A stretch of DNA of 64,000 nucleotides, from the NCBI RefSeq assembly GCF_015207605.1, contig NZ_JADEWO010000012.1:1-64000 (forward strand). The letters are read 5' to 3'. The notes beneath the pieces were generated by a model. The model had not been told where the DNA came from and did not search any database. It was given only the letters and a program-made list of their open reading frames with translations. Position 1 is the first letter of the stretch. Each line of letters begins with the position of its first letter. Source of the DNA: Oculatella sp. LEGE 06141. GTDB lineage: Bacteria; Cyanobacteriota; Cyanobacteriia; Elainellales; Elainellaceae. Shown piece after piece: positions 45,679 to 55,392 of this stretch. A program made the translations under genes and the position numbers.

Positions 45679-48600
45679 ATGGGCAAATTAGTCATCCTCG
45701 ACCTTGATGGCAATTTGGAGCAGGGCGTTAGCGTCACCCTTGAAATTCGGGCAGATGCCGATTTCTCACAGGCTCACACCGGGCTTCAGTCGCGGGCTAA
45801 GGGTAAACTGCCCGCCGCCACCGATCTGTTGGAGCAGTATCATCAGTGGCGATCGCTCTACCGCCAGTTGTCGTTGCTGTTTCGCTTAGGCCGTCGTCCT
45901 AATGCGGTTACCAATGGTTCCACCACTAGCCTGGTTGCCGCCTGCCGAGAATCGGCTCATCGCCTGGTGGAGCAACTGAACGCCTGGTTGGCGGCTCCCT
46001 CTTTCCGTCCCATCCGAGAACCGCTTTTAGAAAAACTGTCGCCCCATGATACGGTGCGGCTAATTTTGCAAACGGAAGACAACGCGTTGCGACATCTGCC
46101 CTGGCATTTGTGGGATGTTTTGCAACGCTATCCCCAGGCCGAAGTGGCATTAAGTGCCCCCGCCTATGAACAGATAGAGTTGCCCTTACGACCCAGAACC
46201 CACGCCAGAATATTAGCCGTGTTGGGCGATCGCACTGGTATTGATATTGAAGCCGACCGTCAACTGCTTACCGCTTTACCCGATGGTGCAGAGACGGTAT
46301 TTTTAGTGGAACCCAGTCGGCAAGAGCTTCAGCAATGGCTGTGGGATGCTCACGGTTGGGATATTCTGTTTTTTGCCGGACACAGCAGCAGTGCCGCGAC
46401 AGGGGCAGTGGGGCAGCTTGAAATCAACCCAACCGATCGGCTCTCGCTAGATGAGTTGACCTACGGACTCAAGAAGGCGATCGCCCGTGGGTTAAAGCTG
46501 GCGATCTTCAATTCCTGTGATGGCCTGGGGTTGGCTCACGAGCTGGAACGTCTGCACATTCCGCAGATGATTGTGATGCGCGAACCGGTGCCCGATCGCG
46601 TCGCCCAAGCCTTTCTCAACCATTTTCTCACCAGCTTCTCCGGCGGGCAGCCTCTCTACAGTGCCGTGCGGGATGCCCGCGAACAGTTGCAATCTCTGGA
46701 AGACCAGTGCCCCTGCGCCACTTGGTTGCCCATCATCTGCCAAAACCCCACCGAAATTCCGCTTTACTGGCACGCCCTAACGTCGTCCTTTGTTGCACCA
46801 GGCCAACTGCCCATTACTGAACCAGACGACCCGTTATCAGCCGATGAGTCCCTGCCTCCTTGCCCCTATCTGGGGCTGTCGGCGTTTCAAGAATCCGATG
46901 CTCCGGTGTTTTTTGGGCGAGAAACGGTTGCCGAAACGTTAGTAGACGCGGTGCATCAACGGCCACTGGTAGCGGTGATTGGTTCCTCTGGCAGCGGTAA
47001 ATCGTCTCTGGTGTTTGCTGGATTAGTTCCGCGTCTGCGCCAGTTGGGAGGATGGTTAATTCTCAGCTTTCGTCCGGGCGATCGCCCCTTTATCCGTCTT
47101 GCCGAACAGCTCATTCCGTTGCTGGAGCCTGACCTCAGTGAAACCGATCAGTTAGTGGAAATTAACAAGCTGGCGATCGCGTTTCAGCAGCAACAGCTTA
47201 CCCTGACCGATGTAATGGGGCGGATTGTCCAAAAACAGGACGTAAAACACGTGTTGCTGGTGGCCGACCAGTTTGAGGAACTGTACTCGCTGTGCAAAGA
47301 AGCCGATCGCCAGCCGTTTTTGGCGGAATTGTTGGCAACGATCGATCGGGCGGTGCCATTGACGCTGGTATTCACCCTCAGAGCCGATTTTTGTGAATCG
47401 GCGCTGGCCTATCGGCCACTGGCAGAGGCGCTACGGCACTTTCCGCCTACGTTGCTAGGCCCCATGACGCGAGCGGAATTGCAGGCGGCGATCGAACAAC
47501 CAGCCGCTGCGCTTGGGATTGGCCTGGCAGACGGACTCACCGAACGGATTCTGGATGCGGTGGATGCTGCCCCCGGCCACCTGCCGCTGCTAGAATTTGC
47601 CCTCACCTTACTGTGGGAACAGCAGCGTCAGGGTTCCCTTACTCATGCAGCCTATGAAGCGATCGGTGGAGTGGAGCGAGCATTAGCAGGTTACGCCGAC
47701 CAAATTTATCAAGCGCTTGACCCAATGGCACAGCAGCAGGCGCGGCAAATCTTTATGCAGTTGGTGCGCCCCGGCGACGGCACAGCCGATACGCGCCGAC
47801 TGGCAACTCGCAGTGAAATCGGTGAACCAAACTGGCCGCTGGTGAATGATTTAGCCAACATGCGGTTAGTCGTTAGCCAACGAGATGAGGCCACTGGAGA
47901 AGATGTCGTTGAAATTGCTCATGAAGCTCTAATTCAAGAATGGCACCCTTTGCGCCAATGGCTGGCCGAAGACCGCAGTTTTCGGATGTGGCAAGAGCGA
48001 TTGCGCGGCACGGTGCGCCAGTGGGAAACCAGCCAGCGGGATGATGGGGCGCTGTTGCGCGGTGCGCCGTTGCTCGAAGCCGATCACTGGCAGCAGCAGC
48101 GACAGGCTGATTTAAGCCCGATCGAGCAGCAGTTCATTCAAACGAGTCTGTCACTGCAATCGTGGGAACAATCGACGCGCGATCGCCAGCGTCGTCGTCG
48201 TCAGTTTGGGTTGGTTTCAGGACTCACTATGGCTTTTTTCCTTACCGGGATTGCCGGATGGCAATGGCACCGGGCTGAAGTTGGGCAGACGAATGCTCAA
48301 TTGGATGCGCTTACCGCCTCATCAGTGGAACTGTTTGATTCGGGGCAGGAAATTGAGGCGTTGATGACCGCCCTCAAAGCCGGGAAACAGCTCGGTTGGT
48401 TTGTGGATTCGGCTCCCGACACGCGGATGAAGGCGATCGCCTCGTTGCAGCAAATTGTGTATGGTATGCGGGAATATAACCGTCTGGATGGGCACGATCG
48501 CACCGTGATCAGCGTTAGTTTTAGTCCCGATGGGCAACAGCTAGCCTCTGCCGGAGATGACCATACGGTGCGGTTGTGGCAACGCAACGGTCAACCCATT

Positions 48601-50370
48601 GCCACGTTAAGCGGTCATACCGATCGCGTTCGCAGCGTCAGCTACAGCCCCGATGGGCAATGGTTAGCCTCTGCCAGTTATGACGGGACAGTGCGGCTGT
48701 GGCAAGCGGATGGAACGGCGATCGCCACGCTGCAAGGCCATACGGACAAGGTCAACAGCGTTAGTTTTAGCTCCGATGGGCAATGGCTGGCCTCGGCGGG
48801 GGCAGATGGCATGGTGCTGTTGTGGCGGCGCGATCGCACCCAACCTGGGTTTGAACTGCACCCTGCCCTGCGGATGGCTGGACATCAAGGCTGGATTTCT
48901 GCCGTGCAGTTCAGCCCCAACGGCCAACAGATTGCTTCGGCTGGAACAGATGGCACTGTGCGGCTGTGGCGGCTTGACGGCACCGTGATAACGACCTTAA
49001 AAGCGAGTAATGCCTCAATCAATAATCTGGCCTTTAGCCCAGATGGGCTGCGGCTTGCTGCTGGCAACAAGGCTGGGACTCTCCTGGTGTGGCAGCAACA
49101 TCAAGGTTCATTTCAATCGCTAGCCCAATCGATTCCGGCTCATGGCGATCGCGTTTGGGGCGTTACCTTCAGTCCGGATGGAGAAACATTAGCCTCGGCC
49201 AGTGCCGACAATACGGTTAAACTCTGGCAACTTAACGGCACGCTGGTTAATACTCTGGAAGGGCACAGTTCGTCGGTGTATAGCGTTAGCTACAGTTCAG
49301 ATGGCAGCATTCTGGCCTCGGCCAGTGCCGACCAGTCCATTCGGTTATGGCATCCCAGCAGCCCGCGCTCGGATGTGGTGCAAATGCAGGACGCTCCCGT
49401 TACTGACGTTAGTTTTAATACCAGCGGGCAACTGCTAGCCACTGCCAGTGCAGAAGGGCGTATTCAACTGCGCCGTTTAGACGGCAACGAGCCAACGACG
49501 ATCGACAGTAACTCGCAGCGCATTAACCGCTTGCGGTTTAGTCCGGATGGGCAAACGATCGCCGCTGCCAGTGCCGATGCCACCATCCGGCTATGGACTC
49601 TAGAGGGTGATTTGCGGCAAACCCTATTTGAGCAGGCCAATCTGTTTGATCTGAGTTTCAGCCCGGATGGGCAAGCGATCGCTGCTGCCAGCGAAGATGG
49701 TACGGTTAAACTCTGGCAACGGGACAGTAACAATGCCTTTCCAAATCGCCCAACTCAGGTGTTGCGCGGACATGATGGCTGGGTAGCAGCGGTGGCCTTT
49801 AGCCCCAATGGACAATGGCTGGCCTCCGCCAGTGATGACGACACGGTAAAGCTGTGGAAACGAAGCAGCTACGGCGGGTTTGAGTCAACTCCTTCCGCCT
49901 CCCTGATAGGACACACCAGCCGGGTCAATTACGTTAGCTTTAGCGTAGATGGCCAAACGATCGCCACCGCAAGCGGAGACGGTTATGTAAAACTGTGGCG
50001 ACCAGACGGTACCCTGATCGCCACCCTCAGCGGCCACAGCGAACGGGTCAACAGCGTCATTTTTAGCCCCAATGGACGTATTCTCGCTTCGGCTACTGCC
50101 GACGGCACGGTAAGGTTATGGAGCCTCAATGGCAGTCTGTTAAAGACTTTGCAGGGGCATACGAGCAGCATTTCGAATATTAGCTTCAGCCCTGATGGAC
50201 AAATTCTCGCCTCGGCTGGCCTGGATCAAACCGTAATTTTGTGGAACCTGGATCTGGATGATTTGGTGATGCGAGGTTGCTCCTGGATTCAGGATTATTT
50301 GCAAACCAATTCAACCTTAACGGAGAGCGATCGCCAGGTATGTCGTTCCAATGACTATTCCAGATATTGA
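45679..50370 (+). CDS. CHAT protease - STAND NTPase - WD40 repeat protein
   Basis: A 1563-residue fusion. Order: N-terminal part; a CHAT caspase-like protease domain (about 130-370) with the catalytic pair in LFFAGHSSS (His about 235) and IFNSCDGLGLA (Cys about 280); a STAND-type NTPase introduced by PYLGLSAFQESDAPVFFGRE, with Walker A GSSGSGKSS (about 435-443) and Walker B LLVADQFEELY (about 527); a helical part; one membrane helix (FGLVSGLTMAFFLTGIAGW, about 846-865); and 14 WD40 repeats (about 935-1530), enough for two seven-bladed propellers. The start at ATG 45679 (AAGGCAGG upstream) is preferred to 45595, which would overlap DUF1822. It is likely a ligand-gated protease; target unknown. 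It ends 6 bases from the convergent GNAT gene. Confidence 0.93.
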   Translation: MGKLVILDLDGNLEQGVSVTLEIRADADFSQAHTGLQSRAKGKLPAATDLLEQYHQWRSLYRQLSLLFRLGRRPNAVTNGSTTSLVAACRESAHRLVEQLNAWLAAPSFRPIREPLLEKLSPHDTVRLILQTEDNALRHLPWHLWDVLQRYPQAEVALSAPAYEQIELPLRPRTHARILAVLGDRTGIDIEADRQLLTALPDGAETVFLVEPSRQELQQWLWDAHGWDILFFAGHSSSAATGAVGQLEINPTDRLSLDELTYGLKKAIARGLKLAIFNSCDGLGLAHELERLHIPQMIVMREPVPDRVAQAFLNHFLTSFSGGQPLYSAVRDAREQLQSLEDQCPCATWLPIICQNPTEIPLYWHALTSSFVAPGQLPITEPDDPLSADESLPPCPYLGLSAFQESDAPVFFGRETVAETLVDAVHQRPLVAVIGSSGSGKSSLVFAGLVPRLRQLGGWLILSFRPGDRPFIRLAEQLIPLLEPDLSETDQLVEINKLAIAFQQQQLTLTDVMGRIVQKQDVKHVLLVADQFEELYSLCKEADRQPFLAELLATIDRAVPLTLVFTLRADFCESALAYRPLAEALRHFPPTLLGPMTRAELQAAIEQPAAALGIGLADGLTERILDAVDAAPGHLPLLEFALTLLWEQQRQGSLTHAAYEAIGGVERALAGYADQIYQALDPMAQQQARQIFMQLVRPGDGTADTRRLATRSEIGEPNWPLVNDLANMRLVVSQRDEATGEDVVEIAHEALIQEWHPLRQWLAEDRSFRMWQERLRGTVRQWETSQRDDGALLRGAPLLEADHWQQQRQADLSPIEQQFIQTSLSLQSWEQSTRDRQRRRRQFGLVSGLTMAFFLTGIAGWQWHRAEVGQTNAQLDALTASSVELFDSGQEIEALMTALKAGKQLGWFVDSAPDTRMKAIASLQQIVYGMREYNRLDGHDRTVISVSFSPDGQQLASAGDDHTVRLWQRNGQPIATLSGHTDRVRSVSYSPDGQWLASASYDGTVRLWQADGTAIATLQGHTDKVNSVSFSSDGQWLASAGADGMVLLWRRDRTQPGFELHPALRMAGHQGWISAVQFSPNGQQIASAGTDGTVRLWRLDGTVITTLKASNASINNLAFSPDGLRLAAGNKAGTLLVWQQHQGSFQSLAQSIPAHGDRVWGVTFSPDGETLASASADNTVKLWQLNGTLVNTLEGHSSSVYSVSYSSDGSILASASADQSIRLWHPSSPRSDVVQMQDAPVTDVSFNTSGQLLATASAEGRIQLRRLDGNEPTTIDSNSQRINRLRFSPDGQTIAAASADATIRLWTLEGDLRQTLFEQANLFDLSFSPDGQAIAAASEDGTVKLWQRDSNNAFPNRPTQVLRGHDGWVAAVAFSPNGQWLASASDDDTVKLWKRSSYGGFESTPSASLIGHTSRVNYVSFSVDGQTIATASGDGYVKLWRPDGTLIATLSGHSERVNSVIFSPNGRILASATADGTVRLWSLNGSLLKTLQGHTSSISNISFSPDGQILASAGLDQTVILWNLDLDDLVMRGCSWIQDYLQTNSTLTESDRQVCRSNDYSRY

Positions 50371-50376
50371 AGCTGT

Positions 50377-50838
50377 CTATAAACTCTTCTCCATTGCAAA
50401 ATTGATGAAGGTTTCTCCACGGCGAGACACCTGTTGTTGGGTAACGACGGAGAACCCCATGCGTTGAAAAAAGGGTCTGGCTGTGATGCTCGCTTCAGTG
50501 AATAGCCGCGATAGGCCAAGTTCCAGGGCTTTTGCTTCGATCGCTCCATAAATCTGACGACCGACTCCACGCTGCTGATAGTCTTTATGGCAATAAAAAC
50601 AATCAATATGGCCGTTTGGCTCTAGTTCTCCAAACCCAATGATGACTCCTGCTTCGTCCGCTACATAGGTAAATCGGGAACTGCAAACGGTTGCCCACTC
50701 CCTAAAGTGAAGGTCATCCGGTGCCCAAACGTTAACTTGATTGCTGGAGTAATCACGACTATTGATTTGACGCACCGTATCATGAAACAACTGGGCAACC
50801 TGGTCAGCGTCGGCTTGATGAAACAAACGTATCTTCAT
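50377..50838 (-). CDS. GNAT family N-acetyltransferase
   Basis: A 153-residue acetyltransferase if it starts at ATG 50838 (MKIRLFHQADADQVAQLFHDTV), the usual beginning for this group; the frame is open 14 codons further. Motif A is CFYCHKDYQQRGVGRQIYGAIEAKAL (about residues 79-104) and motif B is LFTEASITARPFFQRMGFSVV. The substrate is unknown. It converges on the CHAT gene with only 6 bases between stops. Confidence 0.88.
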   Translation of the reverse strand: MKIRLFHQADADQVAQLFHDTVRQINSRDYSSNQVNVWAPDDLHFREWATVCSSRFTYVADEAGVIIGFGELEPNGHIDCFYCHKDYQQRGVGRQIYGAIEAKALELGLSRLFTEASITARPFFQRMGFSVVTQQQVSRRGETFINFAMEKSL

Positions 50839-50910
50839 TGAAACAAGTATTGAATCAAGGGTGATCGAGTCACTTGTCACCCTTGATTGTACGTGACCTC
50901 AACCCGCTTT

Positions 50911-52044
50911 TTACGTCCAGTACAAGATCTTGGCGTTGGGAAAACGGCGGCTAATTTCCTGCTCAAAAAAGCGGCGTAACGATTTCATCGTAGCAGCTTC
51001 GTAGACATACTTGATGCCGCCAAACTTGTTGCGCTTCGTACTACGGCTAGATTCATCCATGTCTAGTTTGGTTTGGGGATACCAATTGAGCAATACTTCC
51101 TTTGAACCGGGGGTGAAGCGGTGCGAAATTAGCTCAATGGTGAGATCACAGTCAAAATCAAGAGCGTCGCTGATGGAGTCTAACAACTGACTGTACTGTA
51201 TCTGCCAATCCTCGATCGCCATAATTGGAGCAATGACTAACCCCACTGGATAGCCACCTCCCCCTTGAGTGCGGGGGAGCGCTAGCTGACGCAATGCCTG
51301 CAAACGTGCCGCAACTGAGGCCGTACCGCCCTCAAGCTGGCGGGACACCGACGCGGCATTGACGCTAACCCGACAGCGAGTGTGGCCGTTGTGGGGCAAG
51401 TCTAATAATGGCTCAACCCGATCGAACTTAGACACCCAGCGTAAATGCCCAGTATCCCGTGTGCCAAAGTAGCGAATACATTCGGCCAAACTGCCCGTCA
51501 AATGTTCAATCCCCAGTGGATCGGTGTAACAGCTAACCTCAAAGCTGGTGTCGCGATCGGGGCGTTCGTACTGTGCTAAATTTTGCAAAATCTGCGGCAG
51601 GTTAGCATAGGCACGAATCACCGGAGGGCCTTGTAAACTACCCGCCAAATAGCAGTACTGACAGTGCGCCGGACATCCCTCTGCTAAATGAAACTGCCAG
51701 TCGGCTGAAGGGGGAATGGGGCTGAGTTTAAACTGACCGGGAGGAGCGGTTACAACTGCTAATGTCCGCTTCGAAATGCTGTAGGTTTCTCGTTCTGTCT
51801 CGCCCCGTAGTCCGGTGAGGCGATTGCGGGGTAACTCTTGAACCGGAAGATTGAACGATCGCACTCTTTCGATAATCTGCTGTCCCCACGGTTCATCCAG
51901 GGCGGCAGGGGTCACTAAAACTTGTTCGGGCATCCACAATCGCGCCTTGTGGATGGTGGTGTTCGATGTGTCTATCGGCTGATCGATCGCGGCGGGTTCA
52001 ACAGCATGGGTTGATGCTTGAGCGATCGCATTGGATAAAGCCAA
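50911..52044 (-). CDS. spore photoproduct lyase family radical SAM protein
   Basis: A 377-residue radical SAM enzyme of the SPL family. The iron-sulfur cluster motif is CPAHCQYCY (Cys124, Cys128, Cys131), with the family's CxxxCxxC spacing. Also seen: FEVSCYTDPLGIEHLTGSL, LRWVSKFDRVEPLL and the C-terminal ELISHRFTPGSKEVLLNWYPQTKLDMDE region of this family. True spore photoproduct lyase reverses a thymine dimer in bacterial spores. Cyanobacteria do not form spores, so this member may repair another lesion or act elsewhere. The N-terminus (about 1-30) is variable and the start could be further in. Confidence 0.88.
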   Translation of the reverse strand: MALSNAIAQASTHAVEPAAIDQPIDTSNTTIHKARLWMPEQVLVTPAALDEPWGQQIIERVRSFNLPVQELPRNRLTGLRGETERETYSISKRTLAVVTAPPGQFKLSPIPPSADWQFHLAEGCPAHCQYCYLAGSLQGPPVIRAYANLPQILQNLAQYERPDRDTSFEVSCYTDPLGIEHLTGSLAECIRYFGTRDTGHLRWVSKFDRVEPLLDLPHNGHTRCRVSVNAASVSRQLEGGTASVAARLQALRQLALPRTQGGGGYPVGLVIAPIMAIEDWQIQYSQLLDSISDALDFDCDLTIELISHRFTPGSKEVLLNWYPQTKLDMDESSRSTKRNKFGGIKYVYEAATMKSLRRFFEQEISRRFPNAKILYWT

Positions 52045-52575
52045 ATCATTTCTCCAGACTCACTAATTTCATTGTCGCTCGATAGAGAGAGCCTGTTGTC
52101 TCACTAAAGAGCGGATTTCCCACCCTTTAAGGTAGAGGTTGCGGCTGAGTCAAATCTTGTGTGCATGGCACAAGAAGGCTAAAACCGTTGAGTGTTCATT
52201 GCAACGGAGTGCTACCAGATTCACTGATAAAAACGTCTGAAACGCTAATGCTCTTGGGTATAGGTTATGTACGCCTTCACCCGACCTGCTGGCTTCGGGT
52301 ATGCGTAATCCCTGTCCCGAAGATCGGTCAGGTCACCAGGAGTATTAGAGGATGTTTTAGAAGTATCAAATGTGCTGCATCCGCCCCTAAATCCCCTGAT
52401 TCTGAGTAGGGTTGGGGGATTAGCACCTGTGGCAAACCAGAAAAGGAGGCGGTTCGAGTGGCAAGTAGATCGATTGCTGCCGCATTGATGGCTTTAGTCT
52501 AATTACTAATGGAACTGTAGAAACAGGGTTGTGCTGGGTGAGAATAGTGAAGCTCTTATTCCTGTGTGCGATCGA
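52045..52575. other. 531-bp spacer with a partial MITE-like copy
   Basis: At 52341-52363 agtattagaggatgttttag closely matches the left end of the element at 12019. The similarity continues weakly through ccgcccctaaatcccctgattctg (52381-52404; second half homologous to cctaaattcccaattctg in the first copy) and then ends, with no matching right terminus. No gene was found; a plus-strand 82-codon frame here is not protein-like. Confidence 0.6.
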
Positions 52576-53232
52576 ATGAACGACTCTTCAGATGCCCGAC
52601 AATATGCTTCTGCCACCCAGCGAAATCGAGAACCCATACTGGAGGTATTGCTACAGGTATTGCCGCCTGTCGGTACGGTGTTAGAGGTCTCTAGCGGTAC
52701 AGGAGAACATGCCGTTTTCCTGGCTCCTCGCCTTGCTCCTCGCCAGTGGATTCCATCCGACTTCAGCCCTTTAGCCCGAGCCAGTATTGCTGCATGGCGA
52801 GAACAATACCCGACAGAGAACTTACATCCTCCGATCGCGCTAGATGCCCGTGAGCCAGTCTGGTTGGTGGAGCAAGACGCTACCTTGCAACGGCACCCAA
52901 TTGTTGCGATCGTCAATATTAATATGATTCACATTGCTCCCTGGTCAGCTTGTTTAGGGTTGATGGCAGGGGCAAAACGTATTCTACCGCCTGGAGGGAT
53001 CTTGTATTTGTATGGCCCCTTTAAACAGGGAGGTCAGCATACAGCTCCTAGCAATGCGGTATTTGATGAAAGTCTGCAACTACAAAATCCAGAATGGGGC
53101 GTGCGTGACCTGGAGGAAGTGGAGGCTGTCGCCCAAGCTCAACACCTCTGTCTGATCAACACCTATGCCATGCCAGCGAACAATTTATCTGTTGTGTTCA
53201 GGCGTGAGTCAGATTCAGTGCCACTGTCCTAG
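52576..53232 (+). CDS. DUF938 family SAM-dependent methyltransferase
   Basis: A 218-residue class I methyltransferase-like protein of the DUF938 family. Seen: YASATQRNREPILEVL at the N-terminus, motif I VLEVSSGTGEHAVFLAPRL (about residues 36-54), WIPSDFSP, NINMIHIAPWSACLGLMAGAKRIL (about 116-139) and GGILYLYGPFKQGGQHTAPSNAVFDESLQLQNPEWGVRDLE, a strong family match. The substrate is unknown. The start at ATG 52576 is preferred over 52531, since homologous sequence begins there. Confidence 0.9.
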   Translation: MNDSSDARQYASATQRNREPILEVLLQVLPPVGTVLEVSSGTGEHAVFLAPRLAPRQWIPSDFSPLARASIAAWREQYPTENLHPPIALDAREPVWLVEQDATLQRHPIVAIVNINMIHIAPWSACLGLMAGAKRILPPGGILYLYGPFKQGGQHTAPSNAVFDESLQLQNPEWGVRDLEEVEAVAQAQHLCLINTYAMPANNLSVVFRRESDSVPLS

Positions 53233-53780
53233 CGGGTTTGGTAATTCAGAAATGGGAGCCTGAATCGGCCTCAGATCGCAAACAGGACATCAATTATGCG
53301 GCATTGCTGAATAGACAGATGAATTGTTGCAAGGTTATGGCTCTGGTTGCCCCCTAAATCCCCAACTCTAGAGAATTTTGACGATACAGACGTTCCCTGG
53401 AATAGGAGTGGGGATAAATTCGTACCCTGCTCTTTTATCCTACGTTTCATCTCCAAACGATTTGTCAATCGGGGATAATGTTTTTGATTGTGAATTCGCC
53501 GTCTTCAGCCATATTCCAACGTCTTAGTTTTGTTAGTCAAGCAGCCCACGATCCTAAAACATAAAGAGCCGAAAATTAAGTAGAGATTTAGAAATTATTA
53601 AGGTTAATAATAAAGGGAATTCTTTCAGACAATTGCTTCTATTCGAGATCAAAATACCTCTTTTAGAAGAGATACAAATTAAAATATTGAAACTATCTTT
53701 ATTCCTAGCAAACATAACAAGCGAGCGATCGCTTTTAGTTCCATAGTTCAAAGCGCTAAAGCTTTTTGCGAGGATTAATA
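53233..53780. other. 548-bp spacer upstream of the Na/Pi cotransporter
   Basis: The left half carries a ttgccccctaaatccccaac block of the kind seen in the MITE-like elements (53348-53367). The right half (53570-53700) is markedly AT-rich and contains AGGTTAAT (53601-53608), one base from the reverse of a Pho-box half-site CTTAACCT. No gene found. Confidence 0.45.
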
Positions 53781-55031
53781 ATGTTTATTTTAAGGCGGTT
53801 GAACTCCAAGCTGCTTACCTATTTAAGTATCACGTTATTTACGGTTACGCTGTTTGTTAGTCCGCCTGCATTTATGCAACAGCTTGCGTTCTTCAACGCA
53901 TCAACTGTAGTTCACGCTAGTACTCAACCGTTGCCATTAGGCAATTCTAACTATGCAGAATTAATGGCTTCTGCACCTTCTGAACCTCCGCTCACTGAAG
54001 AGGAAGAGGAAAAAACAGTCGATTTCTTTAGAATTGCAATGGGCGCAATTGCCGGTTTAGTGCTGTTTATCTATGGAGTTACCCGATTGGCTCAAGGGTT
54101 AGAAGATGTTGGCGAAGCAAGGATGAAAAACTTGCTGAGCAAATTTACAACAAATCGTTTTGCTGGTGTCACAACTGGAATTGTAGCAACAACGTTTCTG
54201 GAATCTTCATCAGTCACGATTATTCTTGTAATTGCGATGGTAAGTGCGGGAATTCTCACCTTTGTGCAGTCCTTGGGTGTTGTGTTGGGGTCAAATATTG
54301 GTACTGCTGTTGGTGCACAAATTATTTCACTCAACATTGAGCTGTACGTTCCTATTTTGATGTTTGCAGGGCTGCTGGTGTTTTTTCTGGGCAGGACTGA
54401 GCGCTGGAAAGCGATCGGCATTGTTTTGCTAGGTTTTGGGCTGATGTTTTACGGACTGGAAGCAATCGATTCTGCAATGGAGCCGTTTCGCGAATATGAA
54501 CCGTTCCTGAACCTGATGGAGCGATTAGGTGCGAATCCGTTACTCGGTGCATTAGTGGGAGCCATTTTTACCGTTGTTATTCAGTCTTCTTCAGCAACCG
54601 TAGCAATTGTTGTAACCCTTGCCAGTTCTAATTTGATTGGGTTGGCTGCCGGAATCGCAATTATGCTGGGTGCAGAAATTGGCACGTGTGCTGACACGTT
54701 AGTTGCGACGATTGGACGAGGCAGCTACGCACTGCGAACTGGATTGTTTCATCTGCTGTTTAATCTCATCAGTGCTGCGGTGGGCATTTTGTTTGCATCC
54801 CAGCTTGCACAGTTAGTTTCGGGTGATGATGTGGGACGACAGGTTGCAAATGCTCAGATGATGTTTAATATCATCGGCGTTGTTGCAGTAATTGGTTTTT
54901 TGCCGATCGTAGCCCGACTGCTCACAAAGCTAGTCCCTGAAACCCAGGCTGATCGCGATCGAGCACAACAACAAGCCGAAAAACATCAAGCGAACACAGA
55001 GAAATTGCAGCCTACCTCTGTTGTTCGCTAA
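53781..55031 (+). CDS. Na/Pi cotransporter family protein
   Basis: A 416-residue membrane protein of the NptA/PNaS family that moves phosphate (or another anion) with sodium. The two inverted signature repeats are visible: TTFLESSSVTIILVIAMVSAG (about residues 134-154) and TVVIQSSSATVAIVVTLASS (about 265-284), each with the QSSS-type core (ESSS in the first). An extended N-terminus with a signal-like helix and an acidic EEEEEK stretch precedes them. The start at ATG 53781 is preferred because GAGGATTA lies just upstream. The C-terminus is a charged tail. Confidence 0.92.
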   Translation: MFILRRLNSKLLTYLSITLFTVTLFVSPPAFMQQLAFFNASTVVHASTQPLPLGNSNYAELMASAPSEPPLTEEEEEKTVDFFRIAMGAIAGLVLFIYGVTRLAQGLEDVGEARMKNLLSKFTTNRFAGVTTGIVATTFLESSSVTIILVIAMVSAGILTFVQSLGVVLGSNIGTAVGAQIISLNIELYVPILMFAGLLVFFLGRTERWKAIGIVLLGFGLMFYGLEAIDSAMEPFREYEPFLNLMERLGANPLLGALVGAIFTVVIQSSSATVAIVVTLASSNLIGLAAGIAIMLGAEIGTCADTLVATIGRGSYALRTGLFHLLFNLISAAVGILFASQLAQLVSGDDVGRQVANAQMMFNIIGVVAVIGFLPIVARLLTKLVPETQADRDRAQQQAEKHQANTEKLQPTSVVR

Positions 55032-55038
55032 TTTGCTT

Positions 55039-55362
55039 TTAACCCTCACTCAAGAAACGCTTTGAGTGGTGGATGTAGTGTGTCTCATTCTGACATTCCG
55101 CTAACTGGTGCAACAGATTGGTATCGCCTGCAATCAAAGCTTGCTTCTTTTTACGGCTCCAACCCTGCACCTGCTTTTCTCGATAAAACGCATCTGATAC
55201 CCGCTCATAAAACTCACAATAGATCAACTTCACAGGTAATCGCCTGGCAGTGTGATTTGCGCCCAATCCATTTTGATGTTGCCATAGTCGTCGTTCTAAA
55301 TCTTGAGTGCTTCCAGTGTAATAACTGCCATCAACGCATTCCAGAATATACATATGAGGCAT
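55039..55362 (-). CDS. GIY-YIG endonuclease domain protein
   Basis: A 107-residue single-domain GIY-YIG protein (UPF0213/YhbQ-like). Seen: YILECVDGSYYTGSTQDLERRLWQHQNG (GIY-YIG form Y-I-L ... Y-T-G, with the catalytic Arg in ERRLWQHQ), KLIYCEFYERVSDAFYREKQVQGWSRKKKQALI with conserved Glu. These small proteins are thought to cut branched or damaged DNA; the role is unproven. The stop is 7 bases from the convergent cotransporter stop. Confidence 0.92.
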   Translation of the reverse strand: MPHMYILECVDGSYYTGSTQDLERRLWQHQNGLGANHTARRLPVKLIYCEFYERVSDAFYREKQVQGWSRKKKQALIAGDTNLLHQLAECQNETHYIHHSKRFLSEG

Positions 55363-55392
55363 AGACTGGTCTCATGAGTCCTTTCTGGTAGT

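Noticed and set aside
52161-52409. An 82-codon frame in the spacer before the methyltransferase gene
   Set aside because: It crosses the partial MITE-like copy and has no ribosome site or protein-like composition.
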